A stretch of 16,092 bases of DNA from Gammaproteobacteria bacterium. GTDB taxonomy: Bacteria; Pseudomonadota; Gammaproteobacteria; SZUA-229. Shown here in pieces: positions 7,234 to 13,162 of the stretch (positions are counted from its first letter, which is position 1; each line of letters starts with the position of its first letter). The position numbers and the translations under genes were made by a program. A model generated the notes under the pieces. The model searched no databases, was not told where the DNA came from, and was given only the letters and a program-made list of their open reading frames with translations. The stretch spans positions 1 through 16,092 of the forward strand of contig JAGLQT010000138.1 of the NCBI GenBank assembly GCA_023136715.1, in the 5' to 3' direction.

Positions 7234-7572
7234 TTATTTGATCAGGAAAACATAAACAGAAAAACCCAACCACGACAACACCAACAAAACCCAGGGCAAC
7301 TTATTATGTTTAACAATCTCAGTTCCAACTGCGTTATCTGCTGAAGATTCAGCTAACGCCAGTTTCGCCGAGGCTTTATTTAGCTTCTTATCCAGTTCAC
7401 GTTTCTTTTCGCTTTGCTTCTTCTTATATTGTTCAATGCCTTTTTGTATACCCTGGGCGATCAACTTTGTCTGCTCTTTAGTCTGCCCCGGTTTTTGCCT
7501 GCCACGCGCTATGGACATAGCCTCATCTTTTACCTGTTCAGACACTTTGTTTTTCTTGGAATATTTAGCCAT
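7234..7572 (-). CDS. DUF2956-family small tail-anchored protein
   Basis: A 112-residue protein of the gammaproteobacterial DUF2956 family, recognised from its N-terminal block: VSEQVKDEAMSIARGRQKPG, then QTKEQTKLIAQGIQKGIEQY (about residues 30-50). The middle (50-80) is strongly basic and likely a helix or coiled coil (KKKQSEKKRELDKKLNKA). The C-terminus (about 92-111, LPWVLLVLSWLGFSVYVFLI) is a single membrane segment, so the protein is probably tail-anchored with the basic part in the cytoplasm. Function is unknown. The ATG at 7572 has only an A-rich leader. It lies between the DUF4389 gene and the peroxidase gene on the same strand. Confidence 0.82.
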   Translation of the reverse strand: MAKYSKKNKVSEQVKDEAMSIARGRQKPGQTKEQTKLIAQGIQKGIEQYKKKQSEKKRELDKKLNKASAKLALAESSADNAVGTEIVKHNKLPWVLLVLSWLGFSVYVFLIK

Positions 7573-7620
7573 AGTTTGTCTTTTTTATAATTTTCAGGTT
7601 CACGCATGGTAGCGAAACAA

Positions 7621-7935
7621 TCACTCCAATATCTTTAATTGCTTCTTCAACTCCGAAGGCTCGCCTTTCGGCCATGCGCCAAAAGGATACGCCTGGTAAT
7701 CGCTGTTAAAAGTAAGGTACTGGATAATTTGATAAATATAGGTAGCTATCGTCTGCCCCAGCTTTAACAAACGTGGATTGGTTTTTCCGGTGAATAATAT
7801 AAGCAAAAACTGGAAGAACACAACGGCAAACAAAACAACTTCTGCAATGCCATAAAAAAGCGAAAACATCAGCATATACAAACCACGTAACCAGGTAGCT
7901 TGCTGCTTGAGGTTTTCTTTAATCTCGTTAGTCAT
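7621..7935 (-). CDS. DUF4389-family membrane protein
   Basis: A 104-residue inner-membrane protein of the DUF4389 type. One long hydrophobic region (about residues 19-50, YMLMFSLFYGIAEVVLFAVV and onward) can form a helical hairpin or two short helices. It is followed by the family's TGKTNPRLLKLGQ and a YIYQIIQYLTFNSD segment, then FGAWPKGEP near 88-96. Function is unknown; the family occurs in proteobacteria. The ATG at 7935 is well supported by GAGGTG about 7 bases upstream. It is followed on the same strand by the DUF2956 gene after 48 bases, so the two may be co-transcribed. Confidence 0.8.
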   Translation of the reverse strand: MTNEIKENLKQQATWLRGLYMLMFSLFYGIAEVVLFAVVFFQFLLILFTGKTNPRLLKLGQTIATYIYQIIQYLTFNSDYQAYPFGAWPKGEPSELKKQLKILE

Positions 7936-7992
7936 ACTTTACACCTCGCACTGAACTTTAACTTGTGTAGAACCAAACAGTCTTTAGTTTAA

Positions 7993-8127
7993 CTACATAT
8001 TTTTTGAGCTAACCTCATTTATTCTGCAGTAATAATCCTCACTTGTCACCGCCTCCTTAATCATAAAGTCACTCCAATCTACCGTGCTAACCGAGTCTGT
8101 TGTGCTTTCAATGTAGAATATTATTGG
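7993..8127 (-). other. Short open frame, possible small ORF or gene remnant
   Basis: In the 185-base gap between the ceramidase-like gene and the DUF4389 gene, one minus-strand frame stays open for 44 codons plus a TAG stop at 7993. An internal ATG at 8064 with GGAG about 8 bases upstream would give a 23-residue peptide starting MIKEAVTSEDYYC. The frame before it also reads like protein (ESTTDSVSTVDWSDF), but has no usual start codon. This could be a leader peptide, an unannotated microprotein, or the decayed 3' end of a lost gene. The evidence is weak. Confidence 0.2.
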
Positions 8128-8882
8128 TCAGTGTGTTTTGCTTTCCTGTTTTTTAAAGCTAGATAGAAAAAATAGGGAGCCACTGCTGACACCAGATGTT
8201 TAAGACTATGCCCAGAAAATGCAATTGTGTCGTAGATGATTTGATCTGTTGCTTCAAAAATCTTAGCCAGTAGATAACAGCCAATCATAAGCCAGTAATA
8301 ATGTGCATGACTATACTGACTTGAAAATAGCCAGAGTATAACCAGAACCAGAATCATTGGTAAAAACTGAACTAGTCCATACATGCGTAAATCACCCGCA
8401 CCCGCCATCTCTGTCCAGTACCAGTAAACAACAGATACAATACCGATAATAACTAATGGCAAGTAAATCCCCCTCGCCTTATTTTCATCAACATATTCAG
8501 CAAAAATTACCGTAAAAAAAGACATGAAAGCCAATGTCATTGGCAAGCGATCCCATAGCAATGTATTGTTATCTGGAAACAAATGATAATATCCAGAACC
8601 AAAGCATACTAGACTAACACCGATGCAAAACACGAGGTAAGCATGCTTCAATGAATTAATGATTGCTGGCTGCACTTCTTTGAGAAGAAAAAAACATCCT
8701 ATTAAACCAAATATGAAATAGGGCAAATTAGATACGACATTGAAAAAATTAGGAATATCAAAAAATGTACGCTGATCTGCAAAGTTGTGATAAGCAGGAT
8801 CCTGTGGAATGGCGGGAAAGAAAAACACCGAAACAGTGGTGAAAAATGCAATTCCTAGCAGGACAAAGTGTTTCCAGTTCAA
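8121..8882 (-). CDS. Ceramidase-family (CREST superfamily) membrane protein
   Basis: A 253-residue multi-pass membrane protein matching the ceramidase family (alkaline ceramidase, CREST superfamily of membrane hydrolases). The metal-site motifs are in the expected order: S96 and H100 in FGSGYYHLFPDN, D111 in LWDRLP, and the H225-x3-H229 pair in FSGHSLKHL near the last helix. About seven hydrophobic segments can be counted (near residues 5-22, 50-67, 80-95, 114-130, 138-157, 168-186 and 196-212, plus a final one at 230-244). The likely reaction is zinc-dependent amide hydrolysis of a lipid, but the substrate is unknown, as most bacteria lack ceramides. The start is a rare TTG at 8882, supported by AAGGAAG just upstream. 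A terminator-like hairpin separates it from the upstream gene. Confidence 0.78.
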   Translation of the reverse strand: MNWKHFVLLGIAFFTTVSVFFFPAIPQDPAYHNFADQRTFFDIPNFFNVVSNLPYFIFGLIGCFFLLKEVQPAIINSLKHAYLVFCIGVSLVCFGSGYYHLFPDNNTLLWDRLPMTLAFMSFFTVIFAEYVDENKARGIYLPLVIIGIVSVVYWYWTEMAGAGDLRMYGLVQFLPMILVLVILWLFSSQYSHAHYYWLMIGCYLLAKIFEATDQIIYDTIAFSGHSLKHLVSAVAPYFFYLALKNRKAKHTDQ

Positions 8883-8902
8883 CGTAGCTTCCTTTTAAAA
8901 GT

Positions 8903-8931
8903 TAAGGGCCGATGATTAACACCGGCCCTTA
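8903..8931 (-). terminator. Rho-independent terminator
   Basis: Perfect 9-base stem TAAGGGCCG / CGGCCCTTA (8903-8911 and 8923-8931) with an 11-base loop. On the minus strand it follows the stop of the VIT/VWA remnant by about 10 bases and is followed by ACTTTTAAAA. It should end transcription of that gene before the ceramidase-like gene. Confidence 0.7.
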
Positions 8932-8941
8932 GTTTATATCA

Positions 8942-9664
8942 TTATTGTCGACGACGTAGTCGCACTGCACACAGCATTGGAAGTAATAACATCAATGAAC
9001 AGATATTCATGCTGCCACCACCGAAACTTGGGCGGTGATTGTTGAACATCGGTTTGTTATTATCAACACGATATGAAACCGGTGTCTGTTGCAGACGATT
9101 CTGTTGAGCCGCATGTTCAATGCTTAAACGTTTTTTATTCGTACGTTTTATGCCGAGCGAATCAAACACTTCATCGCGTACTACCAGCATGGAGGTATAG
9201 TCAGTAACCAGACCATATTCAATGCCAAGGTCAGTCACCGCCTGCTTAATATCCGCATCATCACCAAAATTATGAATCTCCTCCATCATGCCCTCAATGG
9301 ATGCATACGCCCATAAACGCTTAATCTCTGGATTAGCTATTTCAGTAACCGGGAACTCGATTTGAGTACGATACTCTTTTTTAGCGCCCGACACCTTACC
9401 GGTTAGGCGAACATCAGCTACACCCTCGCCCCAGTAGTGACCAAACATTACCAGTTGTTGACCACGGTACAGACTGCCAATAGTACTCGGTGTAATATCA
9501 GATGTTTTAATACCATCAATAGAAAGCTCAACGCCATGCAGACTCTCGTGCGTTACTTTTTCTGTTGCTTCCAGAATCTTGTCGACAATATCATCACTGT
9601 TAGAAATATTCAGGGCAAGTCCACGGTGAGCGCATGAGTGTCCACGAGAACGAAGCAAGTTCAT
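8942..9664 (-). pseudogene. 5'-truncated VIT/VWA surface protein with GlyGly-CTERM tail
   Basis: The 240-residue frame corresponds to the C-terminal part of the large exported VIT/von Willebrand A proteins of gammaproteobacteria. From residue 17 onward the match by recall is good: LALNISNSDDIVDKI at the end of the VWA fold, then SLYRGQQLVMFGHYWGEG, NPEIKRLWAYASIEGMM and a GLVTDYTSMLVVRDEVFDS block. The end (FGGGSMN, a hydrophobic stretch, then RLRRRQ) is a GlyGly-CTERM sorting tail that rhombosortase would cleave. The signal peptide, VIT domain and most of VWA are missing, and upstream DNA (9665-9777) does not encode them in any frame. The first 16 residues do not resemble the family and there is no ribosome binding site. 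Without a signal peptide the tail cannot reach its sortase, so I call it a deletion remnant. Confidence 0.7.
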
Positions 9665-9777
9665 TCTGACCAGGGTTTTTCCGTAGCTAATTAATAAATT
9701 TTCAGTATGATTAATCTGGATAAGGAAAATTAAACTCTATCTTTATACCTAATAGCAGGCTCATGAGGAACAAGACA

Positions 9778-10083
9778 ATGCCAAATGAACTCGACCCACG
9801 AATTGACCAATGGTATGCCCATCTTGATAAAGGGCAGCGTTTTTACGTCATAGCCTTTGACGAAGAACAAAACACAGTTGAAGTACAGCATTTTGATGCT
9901 GACATTGAAGAACTCAGCCTTGATGAATGGCGTGATCTTAATATTGAATTAAGCGAAGAGCCTGAAAACTGGACAGGCGCCCTCGATATTGCAGAAAAAG
10001 ATGACCTGGGTACCGGCGTAACCGATACTAAGGGTTCAGACTGGACTGAGCCCGGCAAAGATTACCAACCACCCAACAAATAA
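9778..10083 (+). CDS. DUF6763-like small acidic protein
   Basis: A cytoplasmic acidic protein of 101 residues. Its pattern (ELDPRIDQWYAHLDKGQRF, then VIAFDEEQNTVEVQHFDADI, then LSLDEWRDL and PENWTGALD) matches what I recall as the DUF6763 family of gammaproteobacteria; the family name is less certain than the conservation. Function is unknown. I chose the ATG at 9778 because GAGGAA lies 8 bases before it; an ATG at 9763 would overlap this ribosome binding site. The tail (EPGKDYQPPNK) is probably disordered. It is followed after 29 bases by the PEBP gene on the same strand, so the two are probably one transcript. Confidence 0.75.
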   Translation: MPNELDPRIDQWYAHLDKGQRFYVIAFDEEQNTVEVQHFDADIEELSLDEWRDLNIELSEEPENWTGALDIAEKDDLGTGVTDTKGSDWTEPGKDYQPPNK

Positions 10084-10112
10084 AACCGGCCAATAAGAGA
10101 GGAATAGCTGAC

Positions 10113-10583
10113 ATGGCACTCATCCTTAAATCCAGCGCGTTTGAAAATGGTGCAGAGATTCCTGCCAGATACACCTGTGAAGGCGATGATGTCTCACCAC
10201 CACTGAACTGGGAGGGCGTACCAGAGGACACCCGCAGCCTGGTACTTATACTTGATGATCCAGATGCACCCGATCCAGCAGCACCGAAGATGGTTTGGGT
10301 TCACTGGGTGCTGTACAACATCCCACCAGACATAAACAGCCTGGCTGAGCACATCACATCCGCAACGCTACCACCAGGCGTGATCGAGGGCATCAACGAC
10401 TGGCAACGCCTCGGTTACGGTGGACCCTGCCCACCTACTGGCCGTCACCGCTATTTTCATAAACTGTATGCACTGGATGTTGTGCTTGAAAGATTAAACC
10501 AACCAACCAAAGCCGCCGTTGAAGCAGCCATGCAGGGACATGTCATCGCGCAAGCAGAGCTGATCGGTACCTACAAGAAATAA
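10113..10583 (+). CDS. YbhB/YbcL-type phosphatidylethanolamine-binding-like protein (PEBP)
   Basis: Bacterial member of the Raf-kinase-inhibitor-like PEBP family, 156 residues, the usual size. The two ligand-pocket signatures are present: LDDPDAPDP at residues 47-55 and GPCPPTGRHRYFHKLYALD at 104-122, with the pocket histidines and WVHWVLYNIPP at 62-72 between them. There is no signal peptide, so it should be cytoplasmic. Its ligand and role in bacteria are not established. The ATG at 10113 has AGAGAGGAA about 9 bases upstream. It converges with the aldo/keto reductase gene; only 33 bases separate the stops, with no hairpin I can see. Confidence 0.92.
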   Translation: MALILKSSAFENGAEIPARYTCEGDDVSPPLNWEGVPEDTRSLVLILDDPDAPDPAAPKMVWVHWVLYNIPPDINSLAEHITSATLPPGVIEGINDWQRLGYGGPCPPTGRHRYFHKLYALDVVLERLNQPTKAAVEAAMQGHVIAQAELIGTYKK

Positions 10584-10616
10584 AGTTTTTACTCTGACCA
10601 CAATTATTCATTTAAA

Positions 10617-11657
10617 TCAAAACGGCATAGGGTAATCGCGCCGAATCTTTTTAATTTTTTCATAAACTTCAGCGGGCAATTCAAGATTAATTGAATCAAT
10701 ATTACTTTTTAATTGCGCCATATTGGTTGCACCAATCAGCGTAGAACTGACAAATGACTGGTCATTAACAAATGCCAGAGCCATCTGACACACATCCAGA
10801 TTATAGGCATTAGCTAAATCGACATATTCTTTAACAGCCGCATCGGTTTGAGGGTGTATGCGATGCTCAGGCCGAGTTTCAATAGTGATTCGTGCGCCTT
10901 CAGGTCGTGCACCATTAAGATATTTACCACTTAACATACCACGACATAAAGGTGACCATGCAAGCAAACCACAGTCCTCATGTAATGCTATTTCACTGAG
11001 ATCAGGTTCAAAGTGACGACAAATCAAGGAATATTCATTCTGAATAGAAGCCATACGCGGCAGATTATTTTCTTCAGCCAGCCGCAACCATTTAGTCATG
11101 CCCCACGCCGTTTCATTAGACAAACCGACATGACGTATTTTCCCCTCCTGAATTAAACCCTGCAGGGTATGCAAAACTTCCAGAAAATTATCCTCTTCAG
11201 CCTGCACATCAAAACTGGGTGCGTAGTCCCACACCTGACCAAAATGGTAAGAACCTCGGTTAGGCCAGTGCAATTGATAAAGGTCGATATAATCGGTTTG
11301 CAGTCTTTTTAAGCCCCCCTCAACGGCGAGATGAATATTTTTCCTGTCGATAACATTTTCACCACCCCTGATCCACGACAAACCCGGCCCGGCTATTTTT
11401 GATGCAAGAATCACCTTGTCACGATTTAATCGTGAAGCAAGCCAGTTTCCAATAATCGTTTCAGTACTACCAAAAGTTTCAGCAGAGGGTGGAATCGCAT
11501 ACATCTCAGCGGTATCAAAAAAATTAACACCTTGCTCAAACGCATAATCCATCTGCTCAAAACCTTCCGCCTGCGTATTTTGCAAACCCCAGGTCATAGT
11601 ACCAAGACCAATAACACTAATATCCAGACCTGTTCGACCTAATTTTCTGTATTTCAT
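10617..11657 (-). CDS. tas: Tas-like NADP(H)-dependent aldo/keto reductase
   Basis: Cytoplasmic NADPH-dependent aldo/keto reductase of the Tas subfamily. With the ATG at 11657 it has 346 residues, the same length as E. coli Tas. The catalytic tetrad is visible: D48 and Y53 in FFDTAEMY, K87 in ILASKIAGP and H130 in DLYQLHWP. The N-terminal GLGTMTWGLQNTQAEG and the DRKNI motif near residue 104 are Tas hallmarks. The C-terminal part carries the expected NADP-binding SSTLIGATNMAQLKSNI segment. The physiological substrate is unknown; E. coli Tas was found as a suppressor of tyrosine auxotrophy. The start at 11657 is supported by AGGTG about 5 bases upstream; an in-frame ATG seven codons earlier lies before this site. 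A palindrome about 80 bases upstream may be an operator. Confidence 0.92.
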   Translation of the reverse strand: MKYRKLGRTGLDISVIGLGTMTWGLQNTQAEGFEQMDYAFEQGVNFFDTAEMYAIPPSAETFGSTETIIGNWLASRLNRDKVILASKIAGPGLSWIRGGENVIDRKNIHLAVEGGLKRLQTDYIDLYQLHWPNRGSYHFGQVWDYAPSFDVQAEEDNFLEVLHTLQGLIQEGKIRHVGLSNETAWGMTKWLRLAEENNLPRMASIQNEYSLICRHFEPDLSEIALHEDCGLLAWSPLCRGMLSGKYLNGARPEGARITIETRPEHRIHPQTDAAVKEYVDLANAYNLDVCQMALAFVNDQSFVSSTLIGATNMAQLKSNIDSINLELPAEVYEKIKKIRRDYPMPF

Positions 11658-11735
11658 TGAAGCACCTGTTTTTTTCAAATTTATAAATTCAAGTAATTCC
11701 TTATTGATTCTTTATCCCTTAGCTTCATTTACTAT

Positions 11736-11754
11736 CTATACAATAATGGTATAG
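11736..11754. promoter_or_regulatory. 19-base palindrome upstream of tas, possible operator
   Basis: CTATAC (11736-11741) and GTATAG (11749-11754) are perfect inverted half-sites separated by 7 bases, in the A/T-rich gap upstream of tas. The size and spacing fit the binding site of a dimeric helix-turn-helix regulator. No matching regulator gene is in the window, so the assignment rests on symmetry alone. Confidence 0.35.
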
Positions 11755-11798
11755 AAAAATATTAGAAACGATTATTCTCTGACCCGTTTCTTCGCTCT

Positions 11799-12083
11799 CT
11801 ATTTGAGTACCCGCCGATTCCTTAGTATGCGTATGAATGGTGCCAGCATAAATAGCATGAGGACAACCATCGCTAGTGCTATCTGGCTATAGTTGACTAG
11901 CATGATAGCAAGTGCAAAAGCTATTACCATAGACAGGGCGGCATCAATCAGTGCGCTACGAATCAGCTGTTTTCTCACAGCTTCTGCCTCATCGCCAACG
12001 ATGAATAAAAACAGCACCGGCAGCATGAAATGCAGAGGCGCGTAAAAAACAATGATGATAATCCAGATTATAGTGTCGTCCAC
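11799..12083 (-). CDS. Small hypothetical three-helix membrane protein
   Basis: I do not recognise this 94-residue protein. It has three hydrophobic segments (about residues 5-29, 43-63 and 67-84), a short charged loop between the first two (GDEAEAVRKQLIRS) and a basic C-terminus (RILRNRRVLK), so the C-terminus is predicted to be cytoplasmic. The start is a GTG at 12083 with AAGG about 7 bases upstream. It is transcribed toward tas but the 141-base gap with a palindrome suggests tas has its own promoter. Confidence 0.6.
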   Translation of the reverse strand: MDDTIIWIIIIVFYAPLHFMLPVLFLFIVGDEAEAVRKQLIRSALIDAALSMVIAFALAIMLVNYSQIALAMVVLMLFMLAPFIRILRNRRVLK

Positions 12084-12208
12084 AACAGCGCCTTGAGTGA
12101 TAACAGAAGATTTTCGTTCAGTCGATATATTATGTCATACCCCTTCCCTCCCTATGAAAAAGATCAGGTCAGAGAACAATTCTTTATGAGCAAATAAGCA
12201 TGAATGCG

Positions 12209-12511
12209 TCAGTAGTGGCTTAGACTGTTTTGTAATTCGTTTTTGGCTATTTCACGTTCCCTGGCTCGACCTCCGAGTATTGCATCAACAAGTACGAGTA
12301 GTTCATATAATTCGGGGGCGTTTTTTATGGCCACTGGCGCTGATTTATACAGGGGCGAAAATGATTCACCTCGCACCTGACCTTCTGCATCGGACCATAC
12401 GGGCGGAGGTTCGCTGCTTGCTGAAAAACACTTGTCTAACGGCGGAGCTGCGTATGATGTGGGTATGCCGCGATTTAGTTCTCCCTTCTCGGAGACAAAG
12501 ACGCACTGCAA
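12209..12511 (-). CDS. Doubtful hypothetical ORF, possibly a 3' gene remnant
   Basis: An open frame of 100 codons with only a TTG start and no ribosome binding site. The first half (to about residue 48) has low-complexity, frame-shadow character. The second half looks more protein-like: SPLYKSAPVAIKNAPELYEL, then LLVLVDAILGGRAREREIAK (about residues 70-91), which would form amphipathic helices. This may be the surviving C-terminus of a longer, frameshifted or deleted gene; I cannot name the family. Local GC is higher than in the tas region. The opposite strand is also open here, but reads less like protein. Confidence 0.35.
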   Translation of the reverse strand: MQCVFVSEKGELNRGIPTSYAAPPLDKCFSASSEPPPVWSDAEGQVRGESFSPLYKSAPVAIKNAPELYELLVLVDAILGGRAREREIAKNELQNSLSHY

Positions 12512-12607
12512 TTCATGGAGTAAAAATTCTTAATATTCACGGCTTCTACAATGGTTATAATCGACCTACTCCTTTATTTTTTAACTGTTACTTTTGGTGT
12601 TTTACCC

Positions 12608-13042
12608 ATGAACCCTACTCTACGTTTACCCATTCGTTATTTATTGTGTTGCTGCCTGTTGGCAGCCCCGCTTCCTGTGCTTGCTATGAGTTCAGTACCT
12701 GAGGATGTACCTATGGAGCCGGTGGAGACTTTTTCTATTGAGGATGCCAAGACTGGTAAGTATGGCAAGCAATTTGAAGGCCGTGACCCTGAAGCGGATG
12801 CACGTGCTGCGCTGGATAAGGGCGATATTCGTTTGCTGGGGTTTGCTTTGCGCGTAACTTCGGTGCCGGGAGTGGCTGCAGCGGACAGGCAGGCGGCGAT
12901 GGAGGCCTGCGGGGTACGTTTGCTGAAGGGTTTTGGCGATGTAGTTCGCAGGGATGAGGATATGAGCGCACGGCGGCAGGCGCATGAGTATGCTGGGCGG
13001 TATAACGCGGTGGTGGTTAAAAGCTGTTTGAAAAAACCATAA
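12608..13042 (+). CDS. Small secreted hypothetical protein
   Basis: I do not recognise this 144-residue protein. It starts with a clear signal peptide (residues 1-26: basic start, YLLCCCLLAAPLPVLA core, cleavage after VLA). There is no lipobox, so the mature protein of about 118 residues should be periplasmic or secreted. The mature part has SIEDAKTGKYGKQFEGRDPE, an alpha-helical middle with repeated Ala/Arg residues, and two cysteines (one in EACGVRLL, one in KSCLKKP five residues from the end) that could form a disulfide. I chose the ATG at 12608 because it gives a proper signal peptide; an upstream in-frame ATG at 12551 would place a second hydrophobic stretch in front. The ribosome binding site is weak. 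It converges on the metalloprotease gene across a REP cluster. Confidence 0.7.
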   Translation: MNPTLRLPIRYLLCCCLLAAPLPVLAMSSVPEDVPMEPVETFSIEDAKTGKYGKQFEGRDPEADARAALDKGDIRLLGFALRVTSVPGVAAADRQAAMEACGVRLLKGFGDVVRRDEDMSARRQAHEYAGRYNAVVVKSCLKKP

Positions 13043-13058
13043 TCACCTAAGATTTTTT

Positions 13059-13084
13059 GTCGGCATGGGGATGCCGATCTACGA
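13059..13084 (-). repeat. REP-type palindrome, copy 1
   Basis: Hairpin with arms TCGGCAT (13060-13066) and ATGCCGA (13071-13077), loop GGGG, followed by TCTACGA. On the minus strand it therefore begins with GTAG, the head motif of REP elements. It is the same in layout and orientation as copy 3. Confidence 0.65.
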
Positions 13085-13099
13085 ATAAAACAATTTACT

Positions 13100-13123
13100 G
13101 TAAGTCGGGAACCCTTTCCCGAC
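13100..13123 (+). repeat. REP-type palindrome, copy 2 (inverted)
   Basis: Perfect 8-base arms GTCGGGAA (13104-13111) and TTCCCGAC (13116-13123) with a CCCT loop, preceded by GTAA. The order of head motif and loop shows that it is in the opposite orientation to copies 1 and 3, and diverged in the stem. Confidence 0.6.
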
Positions 13124-13135
13124 ATTGATGATCAC

Positions 13136-13159
13136 GTCGGCAAGGGGTTGCCGACCTAC
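13136..13159 (-). repeat. REP-type palindrome, copy 3
   Basis: Perfect 8-base arms GTCGGCAA (13136-13143) and TTGCCGAC (13148-13155), loop GGGG, followed by CTAC (GTAG on the minus strand). It ends three bases before the metalloprotease stop codon. Confidence 0.65.
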
Positions 13160-13162
13160 TAA

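Noticed and set aside
7199..7273. Longer N-terminus for the cytochrome c peroxidase
   Set aside because: It would start inside the DUF2956 gene and place 25 residues ahead of a normal signal peptide; the ATG at 7198 with AGGATG upstream is better.
12434..12440. GTCTAAC, resembling an integron attC core site
   Set aside because: No matching GTTRRRY partner or imperfect palindrome follows at attC distance, and there is no integrase or cassette structure.
12280..12702. Plus-strand open frame of 140 codons
   Set aside because: Runs into the signal-peptide gene in another frame and lacks a ribosome binding site or protein-like pattern.
12637..13125. Minus-strand open frame of 162 codons
   Set aside because: Antisense to the secreted small protein, which has a convincing signal peptide; the minus frame is Ser/Arg-rich and reads through REP palindromes.
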